This document shows, piece after piece, positions 44,936 to 53,791 of a stretch of 64,000 nt of DNA; positions within the stretch are counted from its first letter, which is position 1, and every line of letters starts with the position of its first letter. The notes beneath the pieces were generated by a model. It worked only from the letters and a program-made list of their open reading frames with translations. It was not told the DNA's origin and searched no databases. The position numbers and the translations under genes were made by a program. Origin of the DNA: Algibacter lectus (lineage in GTDB: Bacteria; Bacteroidota; Bacteroidia; Flavobacteriales; Flavobacteriaceae); assembly GCF_900112395.1 (NCBI RefSeq), contig NZ_FOLN01000009.1, positions 1-64,000 on the forward strand, read 5' to 3'.

Positions 44936-46003
44936 TTACATATTGGTTAATACCCATAGTTCAACTTCTTCAGTGCTTCTCCAATATTGATCCCTTTTTG
45001 TTTTAGATGAAGCCTTTTTTACCGATTTTTTATAACATTTTTCCAATTGAAATCTATTGCCATCAGCTAATTCTGTTTCTATTGGGTGTTCTTGTGATGC
45101 GTTTGTAATTTGTGCTAAGTTTGAAAATATAAGGACGAGCTTTCCTTGAGGTGCTAATCTTTGTTTTGCCGCTTCAAAAAAATCTGGGAATAAGGTTTTG
45201 TTGTAGTAAATAGCATTATCTATACTATTTATGTTATGAGTTTCTGGTAACCAAGGCGGGTTGAAAATAATAAGTTCGGTTTGGTTTTTCCATTTGCCAA
45301 ATAAGTTTCCGAAGTCTAATTCTATTTTCCGAGAGAGTTTGGTGTTGCCCATGAACTCGCTTAGGCCAAAAATGGCATTTGGGTTTATATCGGTTGCAAA
45401 TACTTTTTGAAAACCGTGTTGTACCATTAATAAAGATAGCACGCCACAACCTACTCCAATATCTATTGCCGATTTTTTTGCTCCGCTGTAGTGTTTTAGC
45501 CAGTTATCGAAAAGTGATAAATGCTCAAAACGTGTTGGGAAATACGTTCCATAATAAGGATGCATTTTATTGCGAAGTACTGGTATGGAAACACCGTTTT
45601 TATACCACTGCCAAGCACTATTTAAACCTTGTATTTGTGGAAACGTTAAAAAGAAGTGGTTGTTTTCGGGATAAAATTTTTCTAACCAGCCAATACTAGG
45701 CGATTTTTTTGCCGATAGTTTTTGGTCTGTAACCTCTAATAAAATAAGATTTGAAAGTTTAAAGTACTCCGAGCGATAGGCTTGCTGTTCTATAAATGAT
45801 TTGTTTGGTAGTTTTAAGTTTAGATGGGTGTGAAGGTCTTTTAGTAGCGCCATGCCATCGCTATAAAAATCTTTTATAAGTATGGATTTTCCGTTTACAA
45901 GATTTTCGATGGTAAGTGCGACGTCGATATCTCGCTTAAAGGATTTTAATGTTTTGCTAAAAGCAATAGGTGTGGGTTTATTTACTTTTAGATCGGTAAG
46001 CAT
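44936..46003 (-). CDS. Class I methyltransferase with NPPW motif
   Basis: The 355-residue protein has a poorly conserved N-terminal region (about 1-165), then a SAM-binding domain: SAIDIGVGCGVLSLLM (motif I), FATDINPNAIFG (motif II), and IIFNPPWLPE (motif IV). NPPW/NPPY marks enzymes that methylate amide or amine nitrogens in protein, DNA or RNA (HemK, RlmF-like, small MTases). The target is unknown. It lies between nadK and DUF6089, with repeat element copy 2 just upstream, and interrupts an otherwise conserved gene run as I recall it. No signal peptide. Confidence 0.78.
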   Translation of the reverse strand: MLTDLKVNKPTPIAFSKTLKSFKRDIDVALTIENLVNGKSILIKDFYSDGMALLKDLHTHLNLKLPNKSFIEQQAYRSEYFKLSNLILLEVTDQKLSAKKSPSIGWLEKFYPENNHFFLTFPQIQGLNSAWQWYKNGVSIPVLRNKMHPYYGTYFPTRFEHLSLFDNWLKHYSGAKKSAIDIGVGCGVLSLLMVQHGFQKVFATDINPNAIFGLSEFMGNTKLSRKIELDFGNLFGKWKNQTELIIFNPPWLPETHNINSIDNAIYYNKTLFPDFFEAAKQRLAPQGKLVLIFSNLAQITNASQEHPIETELADGNRFQLEKCYKKSVKKASSKTKRDQYWRSTEEVELWVLTNM

Positions 46004-46147
46004 AGGCGGATTTGGTTTTTTGATAAGGTAGGTAAACCATAATGCCTATTACTGCTATTTGAAATTAATTGAGTTCTTTCTTTTTTTTGAAGGTATTGTG
46101 TAGGTGGTTGTAAATATTCTGGAAATCTAAAAACATTGCAAGTACCC

Positions 46148-46303
46148 GCGTTAGGGATTGATGCGGCATCCTTTTTTGTGCGCGCCTTATGTTTGCAAAT
46201 GAAGAGGCGCCTTATGGTTTAAGACTGTTTTATAGTTTTTTGGCTAGGTGTATTGTGCACAATAAAAGATATAGCGGAAAGCCCGACCCTTGTGGTAACG
46301 CCC
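46148..46303 (+). repeat. Dispersed structured intergenic element, copy 2 (longest)
   Basis: It fills most of the 310-base gap between the methyltransferase and nadK. The ends are GCGTTAGGGATTGATGC and GAAAGCCCGACCC then GGTAACGCCC. GCGTTA/TAACGC can close it; inside, CTTTTTTGTGC pairs with GCACAATAAAAG, and GCGCCT with AGGCGC. GGATTGATGCGGCATCC is identical to copy 1. No ORF is present. Confidence 0.78.
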
Positions 46304-46313
46304 AAAAAGTGAA

Positions 46314-47201
46314 TTATTGATTACGTTTATCTTCGCCCCAAAGTAGTTTTTTTCTAAGGGTTACTAGGAAGCTTTCGCTAGGTAAATCGATCATTTTTAT
46401 TCTGAAATCGGCCTTTTTTATGGTGATTAATGTGCCATTATCTAAGGTTGCAATTCTAGAATCTAGAGAGACTAGGTGTTGTTCTTCACGACCATTTACT
46501 TTAAGTTGTATTTCGGTAGAATCTGGTATTATTAATGGGCGTGCACTTAAATTGTGCGGTGCTATTGGTGTTAATGCAAAACTGTTAGCTCCTGGTGTTA
46601 TTACTGGTCCGCCGCAACTTAATGAGTAACCTGTTGAGCCAGTTGGTGTCGATACAATGAGGCCGTCGCTCCAATAGGAGGTTAGGAGTTCGCCGTCTAA
46701 ATAAGTTTCTACGGTTATCATTGAGGTGGTGTTTTTTCTGCTTACTGCAATTTCGTTTAAAGCGAAATTCATAGATAATATATCGTCGTTTTCTGGCGAT
46801 GTTTCTACAGAAAGTAAAGTGCGTTCGGATATTTTATAATTACCATCTATAATGTTTTGCATGGCATTTTCTATCTGGTTTACTTGTATGGTTGCTAAAA
46901 AACCAAGGCGACCTGTGTTAATGCCAATTATTGGGATATCTAGATTTTTCACATAGGTTATGGCACGTAAAATTGTACCATCGCCACCAATACTTACTAG
47001 TAAATCGAAGGAGTTATCGAGTTTGTCGAAGGTTTTAAATGATGAATAGTCGCTTTCGTTTTGCGATTCACTTTTTATAAGATTCGAGAATTCGGTTTCA
47101 ATATAGGCATCGAATTCTTTTTTGAGTAAATAGTTTAGAAGCGTTTCTACAGAGGTGGTAGTTGTTTTGTTGTAAAAACGTCCAAAAATTGCAACTTTCA
47201 T
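46314..47201 (-). CDS. nadK: NAD kinase
   Basis: The 295-residue enzyme makes NADP from NAD and ATP (or polyphosphate). The catalytic GGDGT is in LLVSIGGDGTILRAI, followed by GINTGRLGFLA, and the nucleotide loop TPTGSTGYSLSCGGP. It lies four bases downstream of the CBS gene on the same strand, so they are co-transcribed. Length is typical. Confidence 0.96.
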   Translation of the reverse strand: MKVAIFGRFYNKTTTTSVETLLNYLLKKEFDAYIETEFSNLIKSESQNESDYSSFKTFDKLDNSFDLLVSIGGDGTILRAITYVKNLDIPIIGINTGRLGFLATIQVNQIENAMQNIIDGNYKISERTLLSVETSPENDDILSMNFALNEIAVSRKNTTSMITVETYLDGELLTSYWSDGLIVSTPTGSTGYSLSCGGPVITPGANSFALTPIAPHNLSARPLIIPDSTEIQLKVNGREEQHLVSLDSRIATLDNGTLITIKKADFRIKMIDLPSESFLVTLRKKLLWGEDKRNQ

Positions 47202-47205
47202 AAAA

Positions 47206-47865
47206 TTATATATCTAAGTACTTGTTTAAATAATCCGATCGTTCTTTTAGGCTTTCAATATAGCTGTCCTCTTCGTGGCCAGAAATAATATTATAACTGT
47301 AACGCCTGAAGGTTTGTATAATTTCGTTTAGGCCTGTGTTCCCTATTTTAAGCGTAACTTGTACTAAGTCGCTATTCATTTTAGATATAAATGCGCCAAG
47401 TAGTTTACCATCGTTAGATTCTACAATTTGGCTAATTTCACTAAAAGAGTAATCATTCACTCCTTTTTCAATAACCAACACCCCTCCAACTTCGGAGAAA
47501 AAAGGCGATTCGTTAAAAAGGCTAATCACATCGTTAAGTTCATAATACCCAAGATATTTATTTTGCTCACTTAAAACGGGCATAATGTTGGTTGAGTTTT
47601 TAGCAAATGCTTCTAAAACATCGAGCCAAAGCGTATCGTGACGTACAAAGAAATCTTCGAAGGCGTATGGGTATTCCGACAGAGGTTTAGTGCTATCAAA
47701 ACAATGTGCATCGGTTTCCGATAAACTGCCTAAATATGTTCCGTTTTTATCAGACACTGGAATATGCGAAAACGTTAACTGATTGAACAGTAATTGTAGT
47801 TCACTAATTTTACTAGTGTTCTGTAGTGGTTTTATATCGTTTATAATGTATTCCGAAAGTTTCAT
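47206..47865 (-). CDS. CBS-domain protein
   Basis: The 219-residue cytoplasmic protein has a CBS pair (about 5-125; FSHIPVSDKNGTYLGSLSE, NIMPVLSEQNKYLGYYELND) and a C-terminal ACT-like part (about 135-210; LVQVTLKIGNTGLNEIIQTF). CBS pairs bind adenine nucleotides. The link to nadK just downstream (four-base gap) suggests that it senses or regulates NAD/ATP status; this is an inference from gene order, which I recall as conserved in Bacteroidota. It is divergent from pdxJ. Confidence 0.87.
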   Translation of the reverse strand: MKLSEYIINDIKPLQNTSKISELQLLFNQLTFSHIPVSDKNGTYLGSLSETDAHCFDSTKPLSEYPYAFEDFFVRHDTLWLDVLEAFAKNSTNIMPVLSEQNKYLGYYELNDVISLFNESPFFSEVGGVLVIEKGVNDYSFSEISQIVESNDGKLLGAFISKMNSDLVQVTLKIGNTGLNEIIQTFRRYSYNIISGHEEDSYIESLKERSDYLNKYLDI

Positions 47866-47928
47866 AACGCCCTTTTAATAGGTATGCAAATTAATCAAAA
47901 AAATAGCAATTATGCCTGTTCTACTTTG

Positions 47929-47936
47929 TATTTTTG
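47929..47936 (+). promoter_or_regulatory. Candidate -7 box for pdxJ
   Basis: TATTTTTG lies 17 bases before the pdxJ ATG and fits TAnnTTTG. No -33 TTG was seen. Confidence 0.4.
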
Positions 47937-47953
47937 TGTTTTAAAATGTATTT

Positions 47954-48667
47954 ATGACAAAGTTAAGTGTTAATATAAATAAGATTGCCACGTTAAGAAA
48001 CTCTAGAGGTGGTGATGTGCCTAATGTTGTTGGGTTTGCAAAAGATGTACAACGTTTTGGAGCAGAAGGTGTTACTATACATCCCAGACCAGATGAACGA
48101 CACATTAGATATCAAGATGCACGCGATTTAAAACCAGAAGTTTACACTGAATATAATATTGAAGGTAACCCTGTAGAATCGTTTTTAAAACTAGTTTTAG
48201 AGGTAAAACCAACACAGGTTACTTTGGTGCCGGATGCTGAAGATGCTATTACAAGTAATGCCGGTTGGGACACTATAAAACACAAAGATTTTTTAGTTGA
48301 TGTTATTAAGGAATTCCAGAATAACGGTATTAGAACATCCATTTTTGTCGACCCTGTTTTAAAACAAATTGAAGGTGCTAAAGCTACCGGAGCAGATCGA
48401 ATTGAACTATATACCGAGGCCTTTGCGCATCAATATGGTTTGGGTAACGAGGCTGCAATAAAACCTTACATTGAAAGTGCCGAATTGGCAAATAGTTTAG
48501 GTTTGGGTATAAACGCAGGTCACGATTTATCTTTAGATAATACAGCGTTTTTTAAGCAAAATGTACCGGGATTATTAGAAGTTTCTATAGGTCATGCTTT
48601 AATTGCAGAAAGTTTATATTTAGGCGTAGAGAATGTAATACAAATGTATTTACGTAAATTGAAGTAA
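47954..48667 (+). CDS. pdxJ: Pyridoxine 5'-phosphate synthase
   Basis: The 237-residue TIM-barrel enzyme condenses 1-deoxyxylulose 5-phosphate with aminoacetone phosphate to form pyridoxine phosphate (vitamin B6). Motifs: VNINKIATLRNSRGG, GVTIHPRPDERHIRYQD, and LGINAGHDLSLDN with the phosphate-binding region, ending ISIGHALIAESLYLG (read VSIGHALI here). It is divergent from the CBS-nadK operon. Length is typical. Confidence 0.96.
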   Translation: MTKLSVNINKIATLRNSRGGDVPNVVGFAKDVQRFGAEGVTIHPRPDERHIRYQDARDLKPEVYTEYNIEGNPVESFLKLVLEVKPTQVTLVPDAEDAITSNAGWDTIKHKDFLVDVIKEFQNNGIRTSIFVDPVLKQIEGAKATGADRIELYTEAFAHQYGLGNEAAIKPYIESAELANSLGLGINAGHDLSLDNTAFFKQNVPGLLEVSIGHALIAESLYLGVENVIQMYLRKLK

Positions 48668-48751
48668 ATTATAGAGTTTAGATTTAGAAAATAGAATATA
48701 TAGAAATAGGAGTGAGGTGCTGTTTGTACTTTAGAAGGATTTAAGACGTAT

Positions 48752-49525
48752 ATGGAAGAGAAAAGATTGTTACATTCAAATATTTTAGGTGAAGGAAAAC
48801 CATTTGTAATTCTTCATGGATTTCTAGGAATGAGTGATAACTGGAAAACACACGGAAAACATCTTTCTGAACAAGGGTTTGAGGTGCATTTAGTAGATCA
48901 AAGAAATCACGGTAGAAGTTTTTGGGATGCTAATTTTAGTTATGAAGTGCTTGCTGAAGATTTAAAAACATATTGTGAAGCGCATAACTTAAAAGATATT
49001 ACATTACTTGGCCATTCTATGGGTGGTAAAACCGCAATGCTTTTTGCTTGCGAATATCCCGAATTGGTCTCTAAATTAATAGTAGCCGATATATCTCCAC
49101 GTTTTTACCCAGTACATCACGATGGGATTTTAGCAGGATTAAGTGCTTTAAATTTTGATGTTATAAAAACAAGAGGAGAAGCTGATACTGCTTTAAGTGG
49201 TTATGTTGATGATATTGGCACCCGACAGTTTTTATTGAAAAATTTGTATTGGATTGAAAAAGGAAAATTAGCATTGAGAATAAATCTTGATGTTTTAAAA
49301 GAAGAAGTATCAGAAGTTGGTGAAGCTTTACCAAGTTATTCTAATTTCGATAAGCCTGCGTTGTTTATGCGTGGTGATCGTTCGGAATATATAGGTGTTG
49401 GTGATGAAGCTATTATTAAAAATCATTTTTCTGATTTTGAAATCGTTACTATTGCAAACGCAGGGCATTGGTTGCATGCAGAAAACCCGAAAGACTTTTT
49501 TGCGGCTCTACTTAATTTTATTTAA
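48752..49525 (+). CDS. Alpha/beta hydrolase (YbfF-like)
   Basis: The 257-residue protein has the hydrolase fold: oxyanion HGFLGMSDNW, nucleophile elbow LLGHSMGGKTAM (Ser about 90), acid D in FMRGDRSEY, and His in NAGHWLHAENP. This matches acyl-CoA or general esterases like YbfF; the substrate is not known. The gene lies 84 bases after pdxJ and 18 bases before a small membrane protein, so it may be in an operon with it. Confidence 0.88.
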   Translation: MEEKRLLHSNILGEGKPFVILHGFLGMSDNWKTHGKHLSEQGFEVHLVDQRNHGRSFWDANFSYEVLAEDLKTYCEAHNLKDITLLGHSMGGKTAMLFACEYPELVSKLIVADISPRFYPVHHDGILAGLSALNFDVIKTRGEADTALSGYVDDIGTRQFLLKNLYWIEKGKLALRINLDVLKEEVSEVGEALPSYSNFDKPALFMRGDRSEYIGVGDEAIIKNHFSDFEIVTIANAGHWLHAENPKDFFAALLNFI

Positions 49526-49543
49526 TCTTAAAATAAAAACATT

Positions 49544-49897
49544 ATGAACACAATAATTAAACTTTTAGTAAACGCTATAGCTGTATTTGTATTAGCAAAT
49601 GTGCTTTCCGGAGTTCAGGTAGATGGTTATCTTTCTGCAATAATAGTAGCATTGGTATTATCTATTTTAAACTTATTAATTAAACCTATTTTGGTTATTT
49701 TTACTTTGCCAGTAACAGTTATTACATTAGGCTTGTTTTTGTTAGTAATTAATGGGTTAATTATTCTTCTAGCCGATGAGTTTATTAGTGGTTTTTCTGT
49801 AGATAATATTTGGTGGGCTATATTGTTTAGTGTGCTTTTATCTATTCTTCAATCTATATTACAATCCTTTTTTACTACCGATAAAAAGAGCTCATAA
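49544..49897 (+). CDS. Phage holin family IV-like small membrane protein
   Basis: The 117-residue protein has four membrane segments (about 5-25, 30-50, 55-80, 88-112) and the family stretch LNLLIKPILVIFTLPVTVITLGLFLLVINGL. Despite the family name there is no phage gene nearby, so it is not a prophage sign. Its role is unknown. It follows the hydrolase gene by 18 bases. Confidence 0.82.
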   Translation: MNTIIKLLVNAIAVFVLANVLSGVQVDGYLSAIIVALVLSILNLLIKPILVIFTLPVTVITLGLFLLVINGLIILLADEFISGFSVDNIWWAILFSVLLSILQSILQSFFTTDKKSS

Positions 49898-50007
49898 ATA
49901 AAGAAGAATTATTCAATTTGAAGTTAAGAAAACGCGAAGTGAATTAAAATGCTTGTGTTGGCGTGGTGTCCGTAAAGGAAACCTCATAAAATCAGCAAAT
50001 TAAAAAC

Positions 50008-50038
50008 TTTGTTAGGATGTAAAAATATTGTACTTTTG
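50008..50038 (+). promoter_or_regulatory. Promoter of tig with long leader
   Basis: TTTG (50008-50011) and TACTTTTG (50031-50038) are 19 bases apart, a full Bacteroidota promoter. Transcription would begin near 50042, leaving a leader of about 148 bases before tig, with a small GCCT/AGGC hairpin at 50164-50175. No gene is seen in 49898-50189. Confidence 0.72.
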
Positions 50039-50189
50039 CATCCCGATTTTAGTTGCTAAAAAATCTAAGAATTATACAGATTAAATTTTTTACTAAAATT
50101 TGGTTTTTCTATTAACTTAGAAGAATTCAAAGAAATATAAGGTTTTAGACCTAATTGTTAAATGCCTTTTCAGGCTTATATCATTAAAA

Positions 50190-51518
50190 ATGAATATTAC
50201 AAGAGAAAACGTTGATGCATTAAATGCAGTGGTAAAAGTAGATATCGCTAAAGAAGATTATAGCGATAAAGTTGAAAAAATCTTATTAGATTACCGCAAA
50301 ACAGCAAATATTCCTGGATTTAGAAAAGGTCATGTGCCAATGGGAATGGTTAAAAAACAATACGGAAAAGCAGTTTTGGTTGATGAAGTAAACAAACTTT
50401 TGCAAGATGCTTTAAATAAGTATTTAACTGAAGAGAAATTAGATGTTCTTGGACAGCCGTTACCTAAAACACAAGATGAAATTAATTGGGATGCCGATCA
50501 ATTTTCATTTGAATTTGAATTAGGTTTAGCACCACAATTTGATGTTGAATTAAAGAGCAAAAAAGCGATCACACAATATAATATTGTTGCTGATGATAAA
50601 ATGATTGATGAACAAATTGAACGTATTCAAAAACAATACGGAAAATTAATTCCTCAAGATGTTGTAGAAGCAGATAGTGAAATTACTGGTGCTTACACAA
50701 ACGAAGAAAAAGAAATTGATAACACAGTAACTTTAACTTTAGATAAATTTAAAGGAAAAGCAACAGCAAAGCAGTTTGTTGGAGCTAAAGCTGGAGATGT
50801 TATTGTTTTAAAAACAAAAGGTCTTTTTGAAGATGATCACGATTTAATGCATGCATTAAAATTAGGTCACGATGAAGTACATGGTTTAGATATTGAAGTA
50901 TCTTTTACTATTACTGAAGTTAACAAAAGAGAATTAGCTGATTTAGACCAAGAATTATTTGATAAGCTTTTTGGTGAAGGAGCAGTTAAATCTGTATCAG
51001 AAGTAAGAGCAAAAATTAAAGAAGATGCTGAAAAGCAATTCGTACAACAAGCAGATCAAAAGTTATTAAACGATGTAACAGAGCATTTAGTAGAAAATAC
51101 TAAATTCGATTTGCCAGCTGAGTTTTTAACGAAGTGGATGCAAACTGCAGGTGAAAAAGAAATGGATGCTGACCAGGCTAAAGAAGAGTATGAGAAGTCT
51201 GAAAAAAGCTTACGTTACCAATTAATTGAAGGTAAGTTAATCGAGGCTAACAACGTGCAAGTAACTATGGACGATATTAAAAATCATGCAAGAGAAATGA
51301 TTAAAGGGCAAATGGCTCAATTTGGTCAAATGAATCCTTCTGATAAAGAGTTAGATGATATCGCAGCACGTGTATTATCAAACCAAGAAGAGGCACGTCG
51401 TATTTCAGAACAATTAGTAAGTCAAAAATTATTATCTGTTTATAAAGAAAAGGCAAACCTTAAGGTTAAAGAATTAAGTTACGAAAACTTTGTTAAAGAA
51501 GTTTATGGCGACAAATAA
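50190..51518 (+). CDS. tig: Trigger factor (ribosome-bound chaperone)
   Basis: The 442-residue chaperone binds at the ribosome exit and folds new proteins. The ribosome-binding loop is IPGFRKGHVPMGMVKKQYG (about 42-60), followed by a proline isomerase part (about 150-230) and helical C-terminal arms (about 260-430). Promoter at 50008-50038, terminator at 51544. It precedes clpP and clpX, the order common in bacteria, but a strong terminator lies between tig and clpP. Confidence 0.95.
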   Translation: MNITRENVDALNAVVKVDIAKEDYSDKVEKILLDYRKTANIPGFRKGHVPMGMVKKQYGKAVLVDEVNKLLQDALNKYLTEEKLDVLGQPLPKTQDEINWDADQFSFEFELGLAPQFDVELKSKKAITQYNIVADDKMIDEQIERIQKQYGKLIPQDVVEADSEITGAYTNEEKEIDNTVTLTLDKFKGKATAKQFVGAKAGDVIVLKTKGLFEDDHDLMHALKLGHDEVHGLDIEVSFTITEVNKRELADLDQELFDKLFGEGAVKSVSEVRAKIKEDAEKQFVQQADQKLLNDVTEHLVENTKFDLPAEFLTKWMQTAGEKEMDADQAKEEYEKSEKSLRYQLIEGKLIEANNVQVTMDDIKNHAREMIKGQMAQFGQMNPSDKELDDIAARVLSNQEEARRISEQLVSQKLLSVYKEKANLKVKELSYENFVKEVYGDK

Positions 51519-51543
51519 ATAAATAATAAATGATTATCTTTAG

Positions 51544-51576
51544 GCGCTTAAATCTATTAGATTTAAGCGCTTTTTT
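51544..51576 (+). terminator. Terminator of tig
   Basis: GCGCTTAAATCT pairs perfectly with AGATTTAAGCGC around ATT, followed by six T. Confidence 0.92.
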
Positions 51577-51664
51577 ATTCAAAAACAAATTATATAAATA
51601 GTTTTATTTAGCACAAACGCTTTTAAGTCAATGTGTTAAATTGAATTTAATATCAAAATAATAT

Positions 51665-52339
51665 ATGGATTACGCAAAAGAATTTGAAAAATTCGCGATA
51701 AAAGATCAAGGTATTAGCAGTACATACTACAATAAAATTATTAGTAGTATGTACCCAACTAATTTAACGCCAAACATTATTGAAGAACGCCAAATGAATA
51801 TTGCCGTTTTTGATGTGTTTTCGCGTTTAATGATGGATCGTATTATTTTTCTAGGAACCGGAATTAATGATCAAGTTGCAAACATTGTACAAGCACAACT
51901 TTTATTTTTAGAAAGCACAGATGCTAATAAAGATATTCAAATTTACATTAACTCTCCAGGAGGAAGTGTATATGCTGGTTTAGGTATCTACGATACTATG
52001 CAGTTTATTAAGCCAGATGTAGCAACTATTTGTACAGGTATGGCTGCTTCTATGGGAGCTGTTTTATTATGTGCAGGTGCAAAAGGAAAACGTAGTGGTT
52101 TAACACATTCACGTGTTATGATTCACCAACCTTTAGGTGGCGCGCAAGGACAAGCTAGTGATATTGAAATTACGGCAAGAGAGATTTTAATCTTGAAAGA
52201 AGAACTTTACAACATTATTAGTAAGCATTCTGGTCAAGATTACGACAAAGTATACGAAGATAGTGATAGAGATTACTGGATGAAAGCCGATAAAGCTAAG
52301 GAATACGGTATGATCGATGAGATTTTAGCTCGTAATTAA
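51665..52339 (+). CDS. clpP: ATP-dependent Clp protease proteolytic subunit
   Basis: The 224-residue peptidase forms the 14-mer chamber used by ClpX. Catalytic Ser lies in [12 protein letters not shown], His in [13 protein letters not shown] and Asp in the following [10 protein letters not shown] short propeptide (about 25-30 residues) is expected to be removed before the [11 protein letters not shown] start of the core. It lies 74 bases before clpX. Confidence 0.96.
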   Translation: MDYAKEFEKFAIKDQGISSTYYNKIISSMYPTNLTPNIIEERQMNIAVFDVFSRLMMDRIIFLGTGINDQVANIVQAQLLFLESTDANKDIQIYINSPGGSVYAGLGIYDTMQFIKPDVATICTGMAASMGAVLLCAGAKGKRSGLTHSRVMIHQPLGGAQGQASDIEITAREILILKEELYNIISKHSGQDYDKVYEDSDRDYWMKADKAKEYGMIDEILARN

Positions 52340-52412
52340 TAAAAAAACACTAACTTTAAAGTGTTGGTATAAAGGGGATTGAAATTTATATGCCTCAAAA
52401 CAAGGAAGATTA

Positions 52413-53645
52413 ATGGCAAAAGAAGAATTAGAATGTTCGTTTTGTGGTCGTAAAAAACCGGAAACAAATTTGTTAATAGCAGGATTAGATGCACACATCT
52501 GTGATAGATGTATTGAGCAAGCTCACGGTATTGTTATAGAAGAATCTAAACAAAACGATAGCAGCGATTTATCTGCGGAATTAAAACTACGTAAGCCTTT
52601 ACAGATTAAAGAGTTTTTAGATGAGTATATTATTGGTCAAGACATGACTAAAAAAGTAATGTCTGTAGCCGTTTATAATCACTACAAACGCTTATTGCAG
52701 CCACCAACAAATGATGATATTGAAATTCAAAAATCAAACATCATTATGGTTGGGCAAACCGGTACAGGTAAAACCTTAATGGCGAAAACCATTGCGAAAA
52801 TGCTTAACGTACCTTTAGCTATTGTAGATGCAACTGTATTAACAGAAGCTGGTTATGTAGGTGAAGATGTAGAAAGTATTTTAACACGTTTATTACAAGC
52901 GGCCGATTATAATTTAGAAAAAGCTGAAAAAGGGATTGTTTTTATTGATGAAATTGATAAAATAGCACGTAAAAGTGACAACCCTTCAATTACTAGAGAT
53001 GTCTCTGGTGAAGGTGTACAACAAGCTTTATTGAAGTTATTAGAAGGTACTGTTGTAAACGTGCCACCAAAGGGCGGGCGTAAACATCCAGATCAAAAAT
53101 TCATTGAAGTAAATACTGAAAATATTTTATTTATTGCAGGTGGAGCTTTCGATGGTATTGAAAGGCATATTTCAAAGCGACTAAATATGCAGGCAGTGGG
53201 GTATAGTGCTTCTATGTCTGACGAGAATGTGGATCAAAGTAATTTGTTACAATACATAATTCCGAAGGATTTGAAAGATTTCGGTTTAATTCCTGAAATT
53301 ATTGGAAGGCTTCCTGTGTTAACGTATATGGATCCTTTAGATTCTAAAACATTAAGAGCCATTTTAACAGAGCCTAAAAATGCTATTATTAAGCAGTATA
53401 AAAAACTGTTTAATATGGATGAAGTAGAGTTTTCTATTAGTGATGGAGCTCTAGACTTTATTGTTGGTAAAGCTATTGAGTATAAATTAGGAGCAAGGGG
53501 ATTACGTTCTTTATGTGAAGAAATTTTAACCGATGCTATGTTTGAATTACCAAGTAGCGAGGATAGAAAGTTAAATGTGACTCAAGCTTACGCTGAAGAA
53601 AAACTTACAAAAACAACCATTAAAAAACTGAAAGCAGTTTCTTAA
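52413..53645 (+). CDS. clpX: ATP-dependent Clp protease ATPase subunit ClpX
   Basis: The 410-residue AAA+ unfoldase feeds substrates to ClpP. The zinc-binding domain has [10 protein letters not shown] and CDRC (about 9-35), Walker [15 protein letters not shown], Walker [15 protein letters not shown], the pore loop with GYVGEDVES, and sensor 2 [10 protein letters not shown]. It follows clpP and ends at a strong terminator. Length is typical. Confidence 0.97.
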   Translation: MAKEELECSFCGRKKPETNLLIAGLDAHICDRCIEQAHGIVIEESKQNDSSDLSAELKLRKPLQIKEFLDEYIIGQDMTKKVMSVAVYNHYKRLLQPPTNDDIEIQKSNIIMVGQTGTGKTLMAKTIAKMLNVPLAIVDATVLTEAGYVGEDVESILTRLLQAADYNLEKAEKGIVFIDEIDKIARKSDNPSITRDVSGEGVQQALLKLLEGTVVNVPPKGGRKHPDQKFIEVNTENILFIAGGAFDGIERHISKRLNMQAVGYSASMSDENVDQSNLLQYIIPKDLKDFGLIPEIIGRLPVLTYMDPLDSKTLRAILTEPKNAIIKQYKKLFNMDEVEFSISDGALDFIVGKAIEYKLGARGLRSLCEEILTDAMFELPSSEDRKLNVTQAYAEEKLTKTTIKKLKAVS

Positions 53646-53666
53646 AGTTAAATTGTATTATAATTT

Positions 53667-53706
53667 AAAAAGCCATTTGTAAATATATTTACAAATGGCT
53701 TTTTTA
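53667..53706 (+). terminator. Terminator of clpX
   Basis: AGCCATTTGTAAAT pairs with ATTTACAAATGGCT, flanked by A and T runs, 21 bases after clpX; it could also act from the other side. Confidence 0.9.
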
Positions 53707-53720
53707 TGTTATATAAACAT

Positions 53721-53756
53721 AAAAAAAACCGACTCTAACACATTGTTAGGGTCGGC
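53721..53756 (-). terminator. Terminator of the fasciclin gene
   Basis: On the minus strand CCGACCCTAACA pairs with TGTTAGAGTCGG (one mismatch) and is followed by eight T, 35 bases after the stop. Confidence 0.85.
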
Positions 53757-53791
53757 CTTAAAGTCAACTAGTTTTAGGGAATAAGTTAACT

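Noticed and set aside
45379-45699. Plus-strand 106-codon frame inside the methyltransferase gene
   Set aside because: It is antisense to the SAM-binding motifs and has no family match.
49544-49897. Sign of a prophage from the holin family name
   Set aside because: No integrase, capsid, tail or lysis genes are near; this small membrane family is common in chromosomes.
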